Positions 1 through 6,613 of a stretch of DNA of 33,255 bases are shown here, in pieces. A program made the position numbers and the translations under genes. Position 1 is the stretch's first letter, and each line of letters starts with the position of its first letter. The stretch is from a virus. The stretch covers positions 1-33,255 of IMG/VR virus record IMGVR_UViG_3300009181_000208; one strand, given 5' to 3'. The notes beneath the pieces were generated by a model. It worked only from the letters and a program-made list of their open reading frames with translations, searched no databases and was not told where the DNA came from.

Positions 1-1452
1 AATGACGCATTTCCAGCTGGTTTTGTTGGGTATCCTATTAGAGATTACCAATCTAATTCAAATACAACAGTTGCTAATCCAGATTTGATGTATAAACAAA
101 CATACAGCGCTACTGAAACCAAATCAAAAGTAACTTTAGGTATTTCTAAATCTGTTGGTGTTGATTCTGATTTCTTTGATTACAAAGGTGTTCCTCAAAC
201 TACATCACCAGATGTTTGGACAGGTATGACAAATGGTTTCCACATGGATGTTAATGCTTCAGCGGTAACTATTGATAAAGTATATATTGTTATAAATGCT
301 AGTGGTGGTACTTACAGTCCAATTTTCAAATTTGACACTGGTAATTGGCAGTTTAGAACAGATTCTGGTTTAATTGGTGGACCTTATGATAAACTAGACG
401 CTAGAAAATTCACATTTGCACCTTACGGTGGATTTGATGGTTGGGATGAGCATAGAGATGGTAGAAGTAATACAGATAAATACACAGTAAATGGTACTTA
501 TGGTGTTGCTGGATTTAATAACGGAGAAACATTTAAAAAGATTACCTTATCTGATGGTAGTATTGGTTTAAATTCTGATTATTATGCATTTTTAGAAGCT
601 ATTTGGACATTTAAAAACCCAGAAGCAACAAATATCAATGTATTTGCTACCCCAGGTATTGATTGTTTTAACCACACAAATTTAGTTGAAGCTACAATTG
701 ATATGGTTGAAAACGATAGAGCAGATTCATTATATGTAATGACAACACCAGATAATGTTGATGGTACTAACTTAACAGCTACAGAAGTTGTAAATCAAAT
801 TGACGGTTTATATGATAGTAGCTTTACATGTACTTACTGGCCATGGATTCAAATGGTTGATGAAGTGACAGACCAACAAATTTGGCTTCCATCTACTTGT
901 TATGTTATTGCTGATTTAGCTATAAATGACTCTAATGGATATCCTTGGTATGCTGCTGCTGGTGTTAATCGCGGTAATATTGGTAACGCAGATGGACTTG
1001 TTATTCAAGCTAGAAAAGTTCTTACACAAGGTGATAGAGATACATTATATGAAGGAAGAATTAATCCAATTGCAACATTTGAAGGTAATAGATACATTTG
1101 GGGTAATAAAACACTTCAAATAGCTGATTCAGCTCTTAATAGAGTAAATGTTAGAAGACTTTTACTATACGCAATAAAAATGGTTACTGCTGTTGGTAGA
1201 AACCTATTGTTTGAGCAAAATGATGCAATTGTTAGAAATCAATTCTTAAGTCAAGTTAATCCAATATTGGACAATATTAGAGCCAATAGAGGTCTATACG
1301 ATTTCAAAGTTGTTCTTTCAAATAGTCCAGAAGATTTCGATAGAAATCAATTAACTGGTAAAATTTATTTGAAACCTACAAAAGTGTTAGAATTCATCGA
1401 AATGGAATTTAACGTAATGGGTTACGGTGCAAATTTGAATAGTAATCAATAA
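1..1452 (+). CDS. Tail sheath protein (gp18-like), C-terminal part
   Basis: The frame is open from the first base, so the gene starts upstream of the window; 483 codons are present before the TAA stop. The product should form the contractile sheath around the tail tube. The C-terminal 130 residues carry the pattern I associate with myovirus sheath proteins: a 'YIWGNKTL' stretch, then 'NRVNVRRLLLYAIK', a long helical segment containing 'FEQND', and the end 'IYLKPTKVLEFIEMEF', which matches the handshake region near the sheath C-terminus. The neighbouring tail tube gene at 3551 supports the call. An internal ATG at position 85 is unlikely to be the true start because the reading frame and sheath-like sequence extend through it. 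A rho-independent terminator lies 20 bases after the stop. Confidence 0.88.
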   Translation, partial: NDAFPAGFVGYPIRDYQSNSNTTVANPDLMYKQTYSATETKSKVTLGISKSVGVDSDFFDYKGVPQTTSPDVWTGMTNGFHMDVNASAVTIDKVYIVINASGGTYSPIFKFDTGNWQFRTDSGLIGGPYDKLDARKFTFAPYGGFDGWDEHRDGRSNTDKYTVNGTYGVAGFNNGETFKKITLSDGSIGLNSDYYAFLEAIWTFKNPEATNINVFATPGIDCFNHTNLVEATIDMVENDRADSLYVMTTPDNVDGTNLTATEVVNQIDGLYDSSFTCTYWPWIQMVDEVTDQQIWLPSTCYVIADLAINDSNGYPWYAAAGVNRGNIGNADGLVIQARKVLTQGDRDTLYEGRINPIATFEGNRYIWGNKTLQIADSALNRVNVRRLLLYAIKMVTAVGRNLLFEQNDAIVRNQFLSQVNPILDNIRANRGLYDFKVVLSNSPEDFDRNQLTGKIYLKPTKVLEFIEMEFNVMGYGANLNSNQ

Positions 1453-1471
1453 TAAATTACAAAATTAACTT

Positions 1472-1497
1472 AAAACCCCCAACATTGGGGGTTTTTT
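1472..1497 (+). terminator. Rho-independent terminator after the sheath gene
   Basis: A stem of four A and five C pairs with five G and a T run, with a short loop between, followed by TTTTTT. It lies 20 bases after the sheath stop codon and 35 bases before the next start. Confidence 0.85.
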
Positions 1498-1507
1498 GTT
1501 TTTTGTA

Positions 1508-1520
1508 ATATTTATATATA
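1508..1520 (+). promoter_or_regulatory. ATATTTATATATA motif, possible phage late promoter
   Basis: One of seven close copies of ATATTTATnnnTA in this window that lie between genes and shortly upstream of a + strand start codon. This copy lies between the sheath terminator and the start at 1532. It partly overlaps a TATAAAC sequence similar to the T4 late promoter TATAAATA. The function is inferred only from repetition and position. Confidence 0.35.
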
Positions 1521-1531
1521 AACAAATGATT

Positions 1532-1936
1532 ATGAAAAAAATTATAATAACATCATCTCAATATAATAAAATATTATTACATGAACAACATGCTCGTTTA
1601 TCAAATAATATATTAAATGAAAATGTTAATGAAATACTTATGGGTTTTTCTAAATTAATAAAAATACCACTTACTGGTTTAAATAAAATAAAAAGTGAGT
1701 CTGATTTAAAAAATAAAGATGTAATATTAAAAATAAAAAATACACTAGAAGATAAAAATAAATTAAAAGATTTAGTTAAATTATTATCTGATAAAAGTGG
1801 AAATGAAGAAATTAAAATTAAGTTAGCAAATAATGCTCAAACTATAATTGATGATTATAATTATTTAGCAACAAAAAATGGTTTAAAAGATATGTTAGGG
1901 TTAGATGCTTTAACTAATCTTAAGGAATTAGTTTAA
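1532..1936 (+). CDS. Small protein of unknown function with basic N-terminal peptide
   Basis: A 134-residue, lysine- and asparagine-rich, probably all-helical soluble protein. I do not recognise a family. I chose the ATG at 1532 rather than 1496 because the product then begins 'MKKIIITSSQYNKILL', closely resembling the start of the protein at 6614 ('MKKIILTEKQYKAL'); the earlier start also overlaps the sheath terminator. The N-terminal region contains 'ILNEN', a possible (I/L)-X-E cleavage site of the kind cut by T4-type prohead proteases. It sits between the sheath and tube genes. Its last 17 bases overlap, convergently, the end of the homing endonuclease on the other strand, so its C-terminus could have been altered when that gene arrived. 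Function unknown. Confidence 0.7.
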   Translation: MKKIIITSSQYNKILLHEQHARLSNNILNENVNEILMGFSKLIKIPLTGLNKIKSESDLKNKDVILKIKNTLEDKNKLKDLVKLLSDKSGNEEIKIKLANNAQTIIDDYNYLATKNGLKDMLGLDALTNLKELV

Positions 1937-3470
1937 TATATTTTATAGTACCGCAATCATATATTCTATATATACCCCTATCTAACATAATCTGATGTTC
2001 AGTTTTAGAATGGTCATATCCTTCTTTAACTAAAACATCTTTTCTATACTTATACCTATTTTCTCTTTTTATGTTATTTATATAAAAGTAATTAGGTTTG
2101 GTATTGTTATGTTTTTTAAATCCTAATTTTTCATATAAATTACCTAGACTCCATCGTCTATCAGCATAACTAATTATTTCTTTAGGTTTATAGTCTTTAA
2201 TAAAATTTTTTAATAATTTATCAGCACCACCAATAACAGTAGTATTTAGTTTATTACAAAATCTAATTAACTCATACGAATCTTCTTTATGGTTTAACCC
2301 TAATGATTTCCTTAGACCACCAAACGTCATTAAACTAACCAATTCAGAACCATAATATAATCCTAATCTAATTGTTGAATTAACATTTCCTTGAATATGA
2401 TTATTATCTAAAAATAATTTTGAATTTTTAGAAGATACTTCTTTAATTACACACTTTCTACCAAATATTTTATTTGAAGTTACACCTAAAATATTGCTTA
2501 ATCTTGATTTAACAATATCTTTTTTAGTTAACCATTCATCTTCAAAAATGTGTATTAGTTGTATTCCTAATTTTTCACATTCATTTGTTTTATTTAAATG
2601 ATATTTATCATCTTTATAAATTTCAGAATGCCAATATAATCCATTATACTCAATAGCTAAATTATGTGATGGTAGGTATATATCTAATTCTTTACCATTA
2701 AGTATTTTTCTATTACTTTTAATAGTTATAGTATTTAATGAATTAATAAACTCAATTATTTCATTTTCTGGATAACTTATATTGTTTTTTATATCAACAC
2801 AGGTTTTACAAATTGGTATTTCATTTTTAAACCTATAGTTTAATTCATTATTGTTAAATTCACTTAATTCATTACATGTATTACATTTAACAGTATAAAA
2901 TCCATTCTCATTATTTAATATATTTATTTTAACATATTTTTCTTTATTTTCAATTCTAATTTTGCTAGATTTAGATTGTGCTGGATATTCGGTATTATAT
3001 TTTTTAATTGAACCTTCTTTAAAGATAGCTTTAACTCTATCCAATTTCATAACATTATCAACACCATACCTAGCTATATTGGTTTTTATAGTCTTTAATT
3101 TAACTTCTTCCGAAAAAAATGGTGTAGCACCACCATATATGGTTTTATTTGTTTCTTTTACTTTTTCAATATGGTTATTATTTTTATTGGTACATTTTAA
3201 TGAACAATATTTACCATAACCATTATTTAATGATTTACCAAATTTCAATAACTTATCACATTCTAAACATTTAGGTTGTATTGTTTCATTATTTATAAAA
3301 AACCATATTTTTTCTTTAAATGAATAGTTAGATAATGAATATTTTTCAGAATATTTAATAACTTCATTGAATATATCTATAAATTTATTTTTTAATTTAT
3401 CTTCACAGGTTTTCCAACCAGATTTATTATTATTTAAAAAAAAATCTTTATATTTTATATTATTTTCCAT
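1920..3470 (-). CDS. Free-standing homing endonuclease, EDxHD/Vsr-like (I-Bth0305I type)
   Basis: A 516-residue protein and the only gene on the - strand. The N-terminal third has a Cys cluster (C68, C71, C89, C93), and a second pair of CxxC motifs follows (C196/C199 and C221/C224), probably zinc-binding. The 'RYGVDNVMK' region resembles DNA-contacting repeats of phage endonucleases. The nuclease core runs from about 233 to 315: 'YPENEI', 'ELDIYLP' (D263), 'IEYNGLYWHSE' (E274, H281) and 'IHIFEDEW' (E310-E312). This matches the Vsr-like fold of EDxHD homing enzymes. The C-terminal region (about 340-470; 'LVSLMTFGG', 'YELIRFC', 'VIGGADKLL', 'SYADRRWS') is the acetyltransferase-like module often joined to this nuclease. 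Its likely role is to cut phage DNA lacking the insertion, spreading itself. It separates the sheath and tube genes, which are usually adjacent. Confidence 0.85.
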   Translation of the reverse strand: MENNIKYKDFFLNNNKSGWKTCEDKLKNKFIDIFNEVIKYSEKYSLSNYSFKEKIWFFINNETIQPKCLECDKLLKFGKSLNNGYGKYCSLKCTNKNNNHIEKVKETNKTIYGGATPFFSEEVKLKTIKTNIARYGVDNVMKLDRVKAIFKEGSIKKYNTEYPAQSKSSKIRIENKEKYVKINILNNENGFYTVKCNTCNELSEFNNNELNYRFKNEIPICKTCVDIKNNISYPENEIIEFINSLNTITIKSNRKILNGKELDIYLPSHNLAIEYNGLYWHSEIYKDDKYHLNKTNECEKLGIQLIHIFEDEWLTKKDIVKSRLSNILGVTSNKIFGRKCVIKEVSSKNSKLFLDNNHIQGNVNSTIRLGLYYGSELVSLMTFGGLRKSLGLNHKEDSYELIRFCNKLNTTVIGGADKLLKNFIKDYKPKEIISYADRRWSLGNLYEKLGFKKHNNTKPNYFYINNIKRENRYKYRKDVLVKEGYDHSKTEHQIMLDRGIYRIYDCGTIKYIKLIP

Positions 3471-3498
3471 TTATAGATATTTATTAACAAAGATACTA

Positions 3499-3511
3499 AT
3501 ATTTATCTGTA
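3499..3511 (+). promoter_or_regulatory. ATATTTATCTGTA motif upstream of tail tube gene
   Basis: A copy of the repeated ATATTTATnnnTA motif, 52 bases before the tube start. A second related copy (ATATTTATTAACA) is at 3477-3489, just outside the start of the opposite-strand endonuclease. It overlaps TGTAAATA at 3508, one base off the T4 late promoter. Inferred late promoter. Confidence 0.35.
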
Positions 3512-3550
3512 AATAAAATAAAAATAACACAAAATTAAAAAAATATCACA

Positions 3551-4039
3551 ATGGCTGACTTATTAATGAAAATGCCCTTACCATACGAACCTAAGAAAAA
3601 GAATCGTTGGTTACTTACATTCCCAGCTGACCTTGGTATCCAACAGTGGTGGTTATCATCAGCATCAAGACCTTCAATTTCACAACAAGAGGTTGAGATT
3701 CCGTTCTTAAATACATCTACATGGGTTATTGGTAGATTTACATGGGAAACAATTGATGTAACATTCCGTGACCCAATTGGTCCTTCTGCTGCACAAGCAA
3801 TTATGGAATGGGTACGTTTACATTCAGAATCAATTACAGGTCGTCAAGGATACGCAGCTGGTTACAAAAGACCTGTTGACCTTGAAATGCTTGACCCGAC
3901 TGGTGTTGTTATTGAGAAATGGTTATTAGATGGAACTATGTTAACAAACGTATCATTTGGTGATTTATCAATGGATGATGATGGTATTGCTGAGATTACC
4001 GCAACATTAAGATTTGACAGAGCTATATTGCTGTTTTAA
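3551..4039 (+). CDS. Tail tube protein (gp19-like)
   Basis: A 162-residue protein, almost the same length as T4 gp19. It polymerises into the inner tube through which DNA passes. The sequence shows the tube pattern: 'NRWLLTFP', 'ASRPSIS' with 'VEIPFLN', 'TWVIGRFTWETIDVTFRD', 'GPSAAQAIMEWVR', 'GYAAGYKRPVDLEMLDPTG' and a C-terminal beta region ending 'ITATLRFDRAILLF'. Codons here are less AT-biased than in the small unknown genes around it, as expected for a highly expressed structural gene. It is preceded by an A-rich leader with no Shine-Dalgarno sequence. Confidence 0.92.
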   Translation: MADLLMKMPLPYEPKKKNRWLLTFPADLGIQQWWLSSASRPSISQQEVEIPFLNTSTWVIGRFTWETIDVTFRDPIGPSAAQAIMEWVRLHSESITGRQGYAAGYKRPVDLEMLDPTGVVIEKWLLDGTMLTNVSFGDLSMDDDGIAEITATLRFDRAILLF

Positions 4040-4088
4040 TAACTATCTGATAATTAAACACTTATAAAGTTTAATAAAAAAAATAATT

Positions 4089-4847
4089 ATGAGAAGATTT
4101 GATAAAAAACACAATTTAGAAAAAGCTAATTTATTGGCTGAAGCAAGATATCTAGAATCTAAAGGATTGCTTAACGAATATGATAGGGGTCAATTTGATT
4201 CTAAGTATTATAATTTAGATAAAGAAAGAAAAGAAAAAATAATTGATTATTCTAAAGAAAGACAAATAAGAGATGGTTTAAAATTTAAAGGTTTAAATCA
4301 AAAACATGAATATTTTTTTTTAAAGGATGATATTAACATATATTATTTTAAAGATAATGAAATAGAACCTCTAATAACAACAATGAAAAATTTAGGTGAT
4401 TTTTTTAAAGAGTTTAACCCAAATCATGGTGGCTCTAATTTATCATATCTTATTCAGAAATATAAAATAAGACATGAATTTGTTGATTTTGATAAAAAAA
4501 ACTTAAAAGATTCTATAAAATTAACTGTTAGAGGTAGTATAAACAATGTATTAGCACCGTCTTTGTTCAATGATGGTGAATTAAGCTTTGATATTGATAT
4601 GGTTGGTAATTTAAAAAAACAAAGTGATAAATATACACCACCGTTTATTCTTGATATACCTACAATTCAAGTAAGGAGTATGTCTGGTGGTGACAGAGGT
4701 GTTATCATCCCTATCGATGCAAAGAATGCTATTATGTTTAATAATATTATTAAAGACAAAATACTTGAAAGATACGGTAAATTTGATTTTAATAATCCTA
4801 TTTTTATTAAAGATGTTAAAATCGATAGAAACGCAACAGTAAAATAG
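4089..4847 (+). CDS. Unknown protein with possible cleavable N-terminal peptide
   Basis: A 252-residue protein of no family I recognise. It begins with a basic, helical stretch 'MRRFDKKHNLEKANLLAEAR' followed by 'YLESKGLLNEYD', with two (L)-X-E sites of the type T4 prohead protease cuts. The middle is lysine-rich. The second half (about 130-252) looks beta-rich, with 'VDFDKKNL', 'LSFDIDMVGNL', 'DIPTIQVRSMSGG' and 'GVIIPIDAKNAIMF'. It lies between the tail tube and the tail-assembly gene and ends just before a terminator, so it may be a tail or virion component. No function is assigned. Confidence 0.75.
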   Translation: MRRFDKKHNLEKANLLAEARYLESKGLLNEYDRGQFDSKYYNLDKERKEKIIDYSKERQIRDGLKFKGLNQKHEYFFLKDDINIYYFKDNEIEPLITTMKNLGDFFKEFNPNHGGSNLSYLIQKYKIRHEFVDFDKKNLKDSIKLTVRGSINNVLAPSLFNDGELSFDIDMVGNLKKQSDKYTPPFILDIPTIQVRSMSGGDRGVIIPIDAKNAIMFNNIIKDKILERYGKFDFNNPIFIKDVKIDRNATVK

Positions 4848-4868
4848 TATAATAATATTTAAAATATT

Positions 4869-4904
4869 AACCATCCATAATTAATACTTATGGGTGGTTT
4901 TTTA
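4869..4904 (+). terminator. Rho-independent terminator
   Basis: AACCATCCATAA pairs with TTATGGGTGGTT (one G-T wobble) around a seven-base loop and is followed by a T run. It ends the transcript carrying the tube gene and the unknown gene. Confidence 0.8.
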
Positions 4905-4943
4905 TTTTATATGCTTTCTATTTACAAAAAAACGTATTAATAT

Positions 4944-4956
4944 ATATTTATCTATA
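4944..4956 (+). promoter_or_regulatory. ATATTTATCTATA motif, possible late promoter
   Basis: A copy of the repeated motif, 40 bases past the terminator and 34 bases before the start at 4990. It differs at only one base from the copy in front of the tube gene. Confidence 0.35.
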
Positions 4957-4989
4957 GTGTTATAATAAAAATAATTAATAAGTTTTAAT

Positions 4990-6297
4990 ATGGATAAAAA
5001 AACACAGGTATTCCCTACCCAAGAACAAATGAATGCACGTAAGTCTGAAGAAGCTAAAATAGCTGCTTTTGAAGCTGAAAAAGCACAAGCAACTAACGAG
5101 ATATATCATTCAGCAGCCACACAACAAGATACACCAAAAGTACATTATGATGCTGTAGAAGCAATGAGGCTTAGAACAGAAAAACAATTATCTGATTTAA
5201 AAAATAATGGTACTGTAACTAACCCTTATTTATCTGATAATAATGATACTAACTCAATAAATAATGAACAAATGAGACTTCGTGATGAACAGTTACGAAA
5301 GAATCAAGAAAACACTATTAAGTATCAACAAATGGCTAACGAATCAGCGGCTAGAAACAATAATAATCAGAATACCAATTCTGGGTTTTATCAACCTAAT
5401 ACACAACAAAATATGAATCAAAATACACAAAGTGTATCTAATAATTATAATGATAATTATATACCACCAACACCTCCATCAGTTCCTCCAACTAATAATT
5501 TTGAGAACTATGGTCAAAACCCTTCAAATATAAACCCTTATATTGCTGAAATTAGTCAACCTAACTATAACGCACCATTTGATGTTATTCCATTACCATC
5601 ACAAGGTAAATTATATCCTAGTAAAAAAGCTAACATCAAAATTGCTTATATGACAACAGCTGATGAAAATATTCTTAGTAGCCCTAATTTATTAGCAAGT
5701 GGTGAATTTTTAGAGATATTGATAAATAGAAAGATACTAGAACCAAGTTTAAGATATAAAGATTTAACAGTTGGTGATAGAAATGCTATTATGATTTGGT
5801 TAAGAGCTACTGGTTATGGTGAAATGTATCCAGTTACCATTTATGATGAAAATAGTAACCCTTTTGATACTGATATTAATTTACAAGACCTTAAAACAAA
5901 AAATCTTGGCGCTGAACCAGATGCTGAAGGATTGTTTGATTTTACACTTCCTTTATCCAAATCTAAAATTAAATTTAAATTTTTAACATGTGGTGATGTG
6001 GATAATATTGAAAGAATGGTTGAGGCTGATAAAGCAAATAACATTCCAGTTGATAGTTCTAGTACTTATACTTTAGAAAGAATGATTGTTGAAGTTAACG
6101 GTGATAGAAATAGACAAGTTATTAAAGACTTTGCTAACTCAATTAGAGTTGGTGATGGAAAAGCAATAAGTGATTACTCATCACAAATAGAAAGTGGTGT
6201 TGATTTAAATATAACCGTTAAGACTCCTGGAGGTGGGTCTATTGCCACCTTTCTTCCGCTTAACATGCGATTTTTTTGGCCTAACATCAAATTATAA
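4990..6297 (+). CDS. Tail-assembly/baseplate protein (possible gp26-like chaperone), zero-frame product
   Basis: A 435-residue product in the zero frame. Residues 1-195 are low-complexity: a charged helical start, then an Asn/Gln-rich and proline-rich linker. The conserved core starts near 197 with 'DVIPLPSQGKLYP', then 'TADENIL' (about 223), 'GDRNAIMIWLRATGYG' (262-277), and beta-rich sequence to the end. I recall this pattern from T4-like baseplate proteins related to gp26, but cannot confirm it. It lies between the tail tube and the tape measure, the usual place of tail-assembly chaperones, which often have a longer form made by frameshifting. Here the zero frame ends shortly after a run of seven T (6271-6277), and a well-formed C-terminal extension is found in another frame (see 6278-6555). 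The function as chaperone is inference. Confidence 0.75.
   Translation: MDKKTQVFPTQEQMNARKSEEAKIAAFEAEKAQATNEIYHSAATQQDTPKVHYDAVEAMRLRTEKQLSDLKNNGTVTNPYLSDNNDTNSINNEQMRLRDEQLRKNQENTIKYQQMANESAARNNNNQNTNSGFYQPNTQQNMNQNTQSVSNNYNDNYIPPTPPSVPPTNNFENYGQNPSNINPYIAEISQPNYNAPFDVIPLPSQGKLYPSKKANIKIAYMTTADENILSSPNLLASGEFLEILINRKILEPSLRYKDLTVGDRNAIMIWLRATGYGEMYPVTIYDENSNPFDTDINLQDLKTKNLGAEPDAEGLFDFTLPLSKSKIKFKFLTCGDVDNIERMVEADKANNIPVDSSSTYTLERMIVEVNGDRNRQVIKDFANSIRVGDGKAISDYSSQIESGVDLNITVKTPGGGSIATFLPLNMRFFWPNIKL
6268..6279 (+). other. Probable frameshift site 1 (+1) at a run of seven T
   Basis: The zero-frame codons read CGA TTT TTT TGG. A phenylalanine tRNA on the second TTT can move one base forward and still pair perfectly with TTT. 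The next codon then becomes GGC at 6278 and opens the conserved downstream frame. A -2 slip would reach the same frame with one extra Phe. A -1 slip runs into a stop after two codons. A sequencing error in the T run is the alternative. Confidence 0.6.
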
Positions 6298-6555
6298 AAT
6301 ACCATTGTTGGAAGAAATCTGGATTTGTACTCAACATATGAAAAATATTAGTTATTCAGATGTTTTAGCAATGCCTACTTATGAACGAAGATATTTTTAG
6401 GTTTATTAACTAAAGATTATAAACAAAAAGAAGAACAATTAGAAGAGATGAAAACAAAACAAACTACTTCTAATTCAAAAGGTAAACGAACAACAAGTGT
6501 TTCTGGTGACCAATTAAAAAATAAAATGAAATCTGGTGAGATACCATTAAAATAA
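6278..6555 (+). CDS. C-terminal extension of the tail-assembly protein, read by frameshifting
   Basis: Segment 1 (6278-6397, frame +1 relative to the main gene) encodes 40 residues: it starts 'GLTSNYKIPLLEEIWIC' and ends 'SYSDVLAMPTYERRYF'. The latter is a pattern I know from phage tail-assembly proteins. It stops at TAG 6398-6400. Segment 2 (6397-6552, back in the original frame by a -1 step) encodes 52 residues: it starts 'LGLLTKDYKQKEEQLEEMK', directly continuing the helix, and ends at TAA 6553-6555. Joined to 429 zero-frame residues this gives a 521-residue protein. No suitable independent start exists for segment 1 (its only ATGs are deep inside). The next terminator follows immediately, as expected if this is the true gene end. 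Confidence 0.65.
6394..6400 (+). other. Probable frameshift site 2 (-1) at TTTTT before TAG
   Basis: The extension frame reads TAT TTT TAG. A tRNA-Phe on TTT (6395-6397) can slip back one base and still pair with TTT (6394-6396). The next codon then is TTA at 6397 and the stop is bypassed. A stop codon in the A site favours this kind of slip. A missing T in the assembly is the alternative explanation. Confidence 0.45.
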
Positions 6556-6558
6556 TAA

Positions 6559-6582
6559 AATCCCCAATTATTGGGGATTTTT
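6559..6582 (+). terminator. Rho-independent terminator after the tail-assembly gene
   Basis: AATCCCCAA pairs with TTGGGGATT around a three-base loop and is followed by T. It starts four bases after the TAA that ends the frameshifted extension, not after the zero-frame stop 262 bases earlier. This supports the longer gene. Confidence 0.82.
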
Positions 6583-6592
6583 AGTTTAACAG

Positions 6593-6605
6593 ATATTTAT
6601 AAATA
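6593..6605 (+). promoter_or_regulatory. ATATTTATAAATA motif, containing TATAAATA
   Basis: A copy of the repeated motif that also contains the exact T4 late promoter core TATAAATA (6598-6605), eight bases before the ATG at 6614. If it is a promoter, the leader is very short. Confidence 0.4.
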
Positions 6606-6613
6606 AAATTAAT

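Noticed and set aside
1496-1531. Earlier ATG at 1496 for the small gene ending at 1936
   Set aside because: It lies within the T run of the sheath terminator and adds a hydrophobic stretch; starting at 1532 gives the MKKII N-terminus shared with the gene at 6614.
2962-3219. 85-codon open frame on the + strand inside the endonuclease gene
   Set aside because: It is antisense to a clear homing endonuclease and is hydrophobic only because AT-rich reverse codons read as Leu/Phe/Ile.
3488-3495. TATCTTTG on the - strand as promoter of the homing endonuclease
   Set aside because: It matches the -7 element but no TTG lies 17-23 bases upstream; too weak to list.
6339-6400. A separate mini-gene starting at ATG 6339 in the extension frame
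   Set aside because: It would be only about 20 residues and would cut off the protein-like sequence upstream in the same frame; frameshift extension of the 4990 gene explains both.
6268-6400. Group I intron or bypassing element to explain the broken tail-assembly gene
   Set aside because: The frames join with single-base shifts and no intervening sequence is left over.
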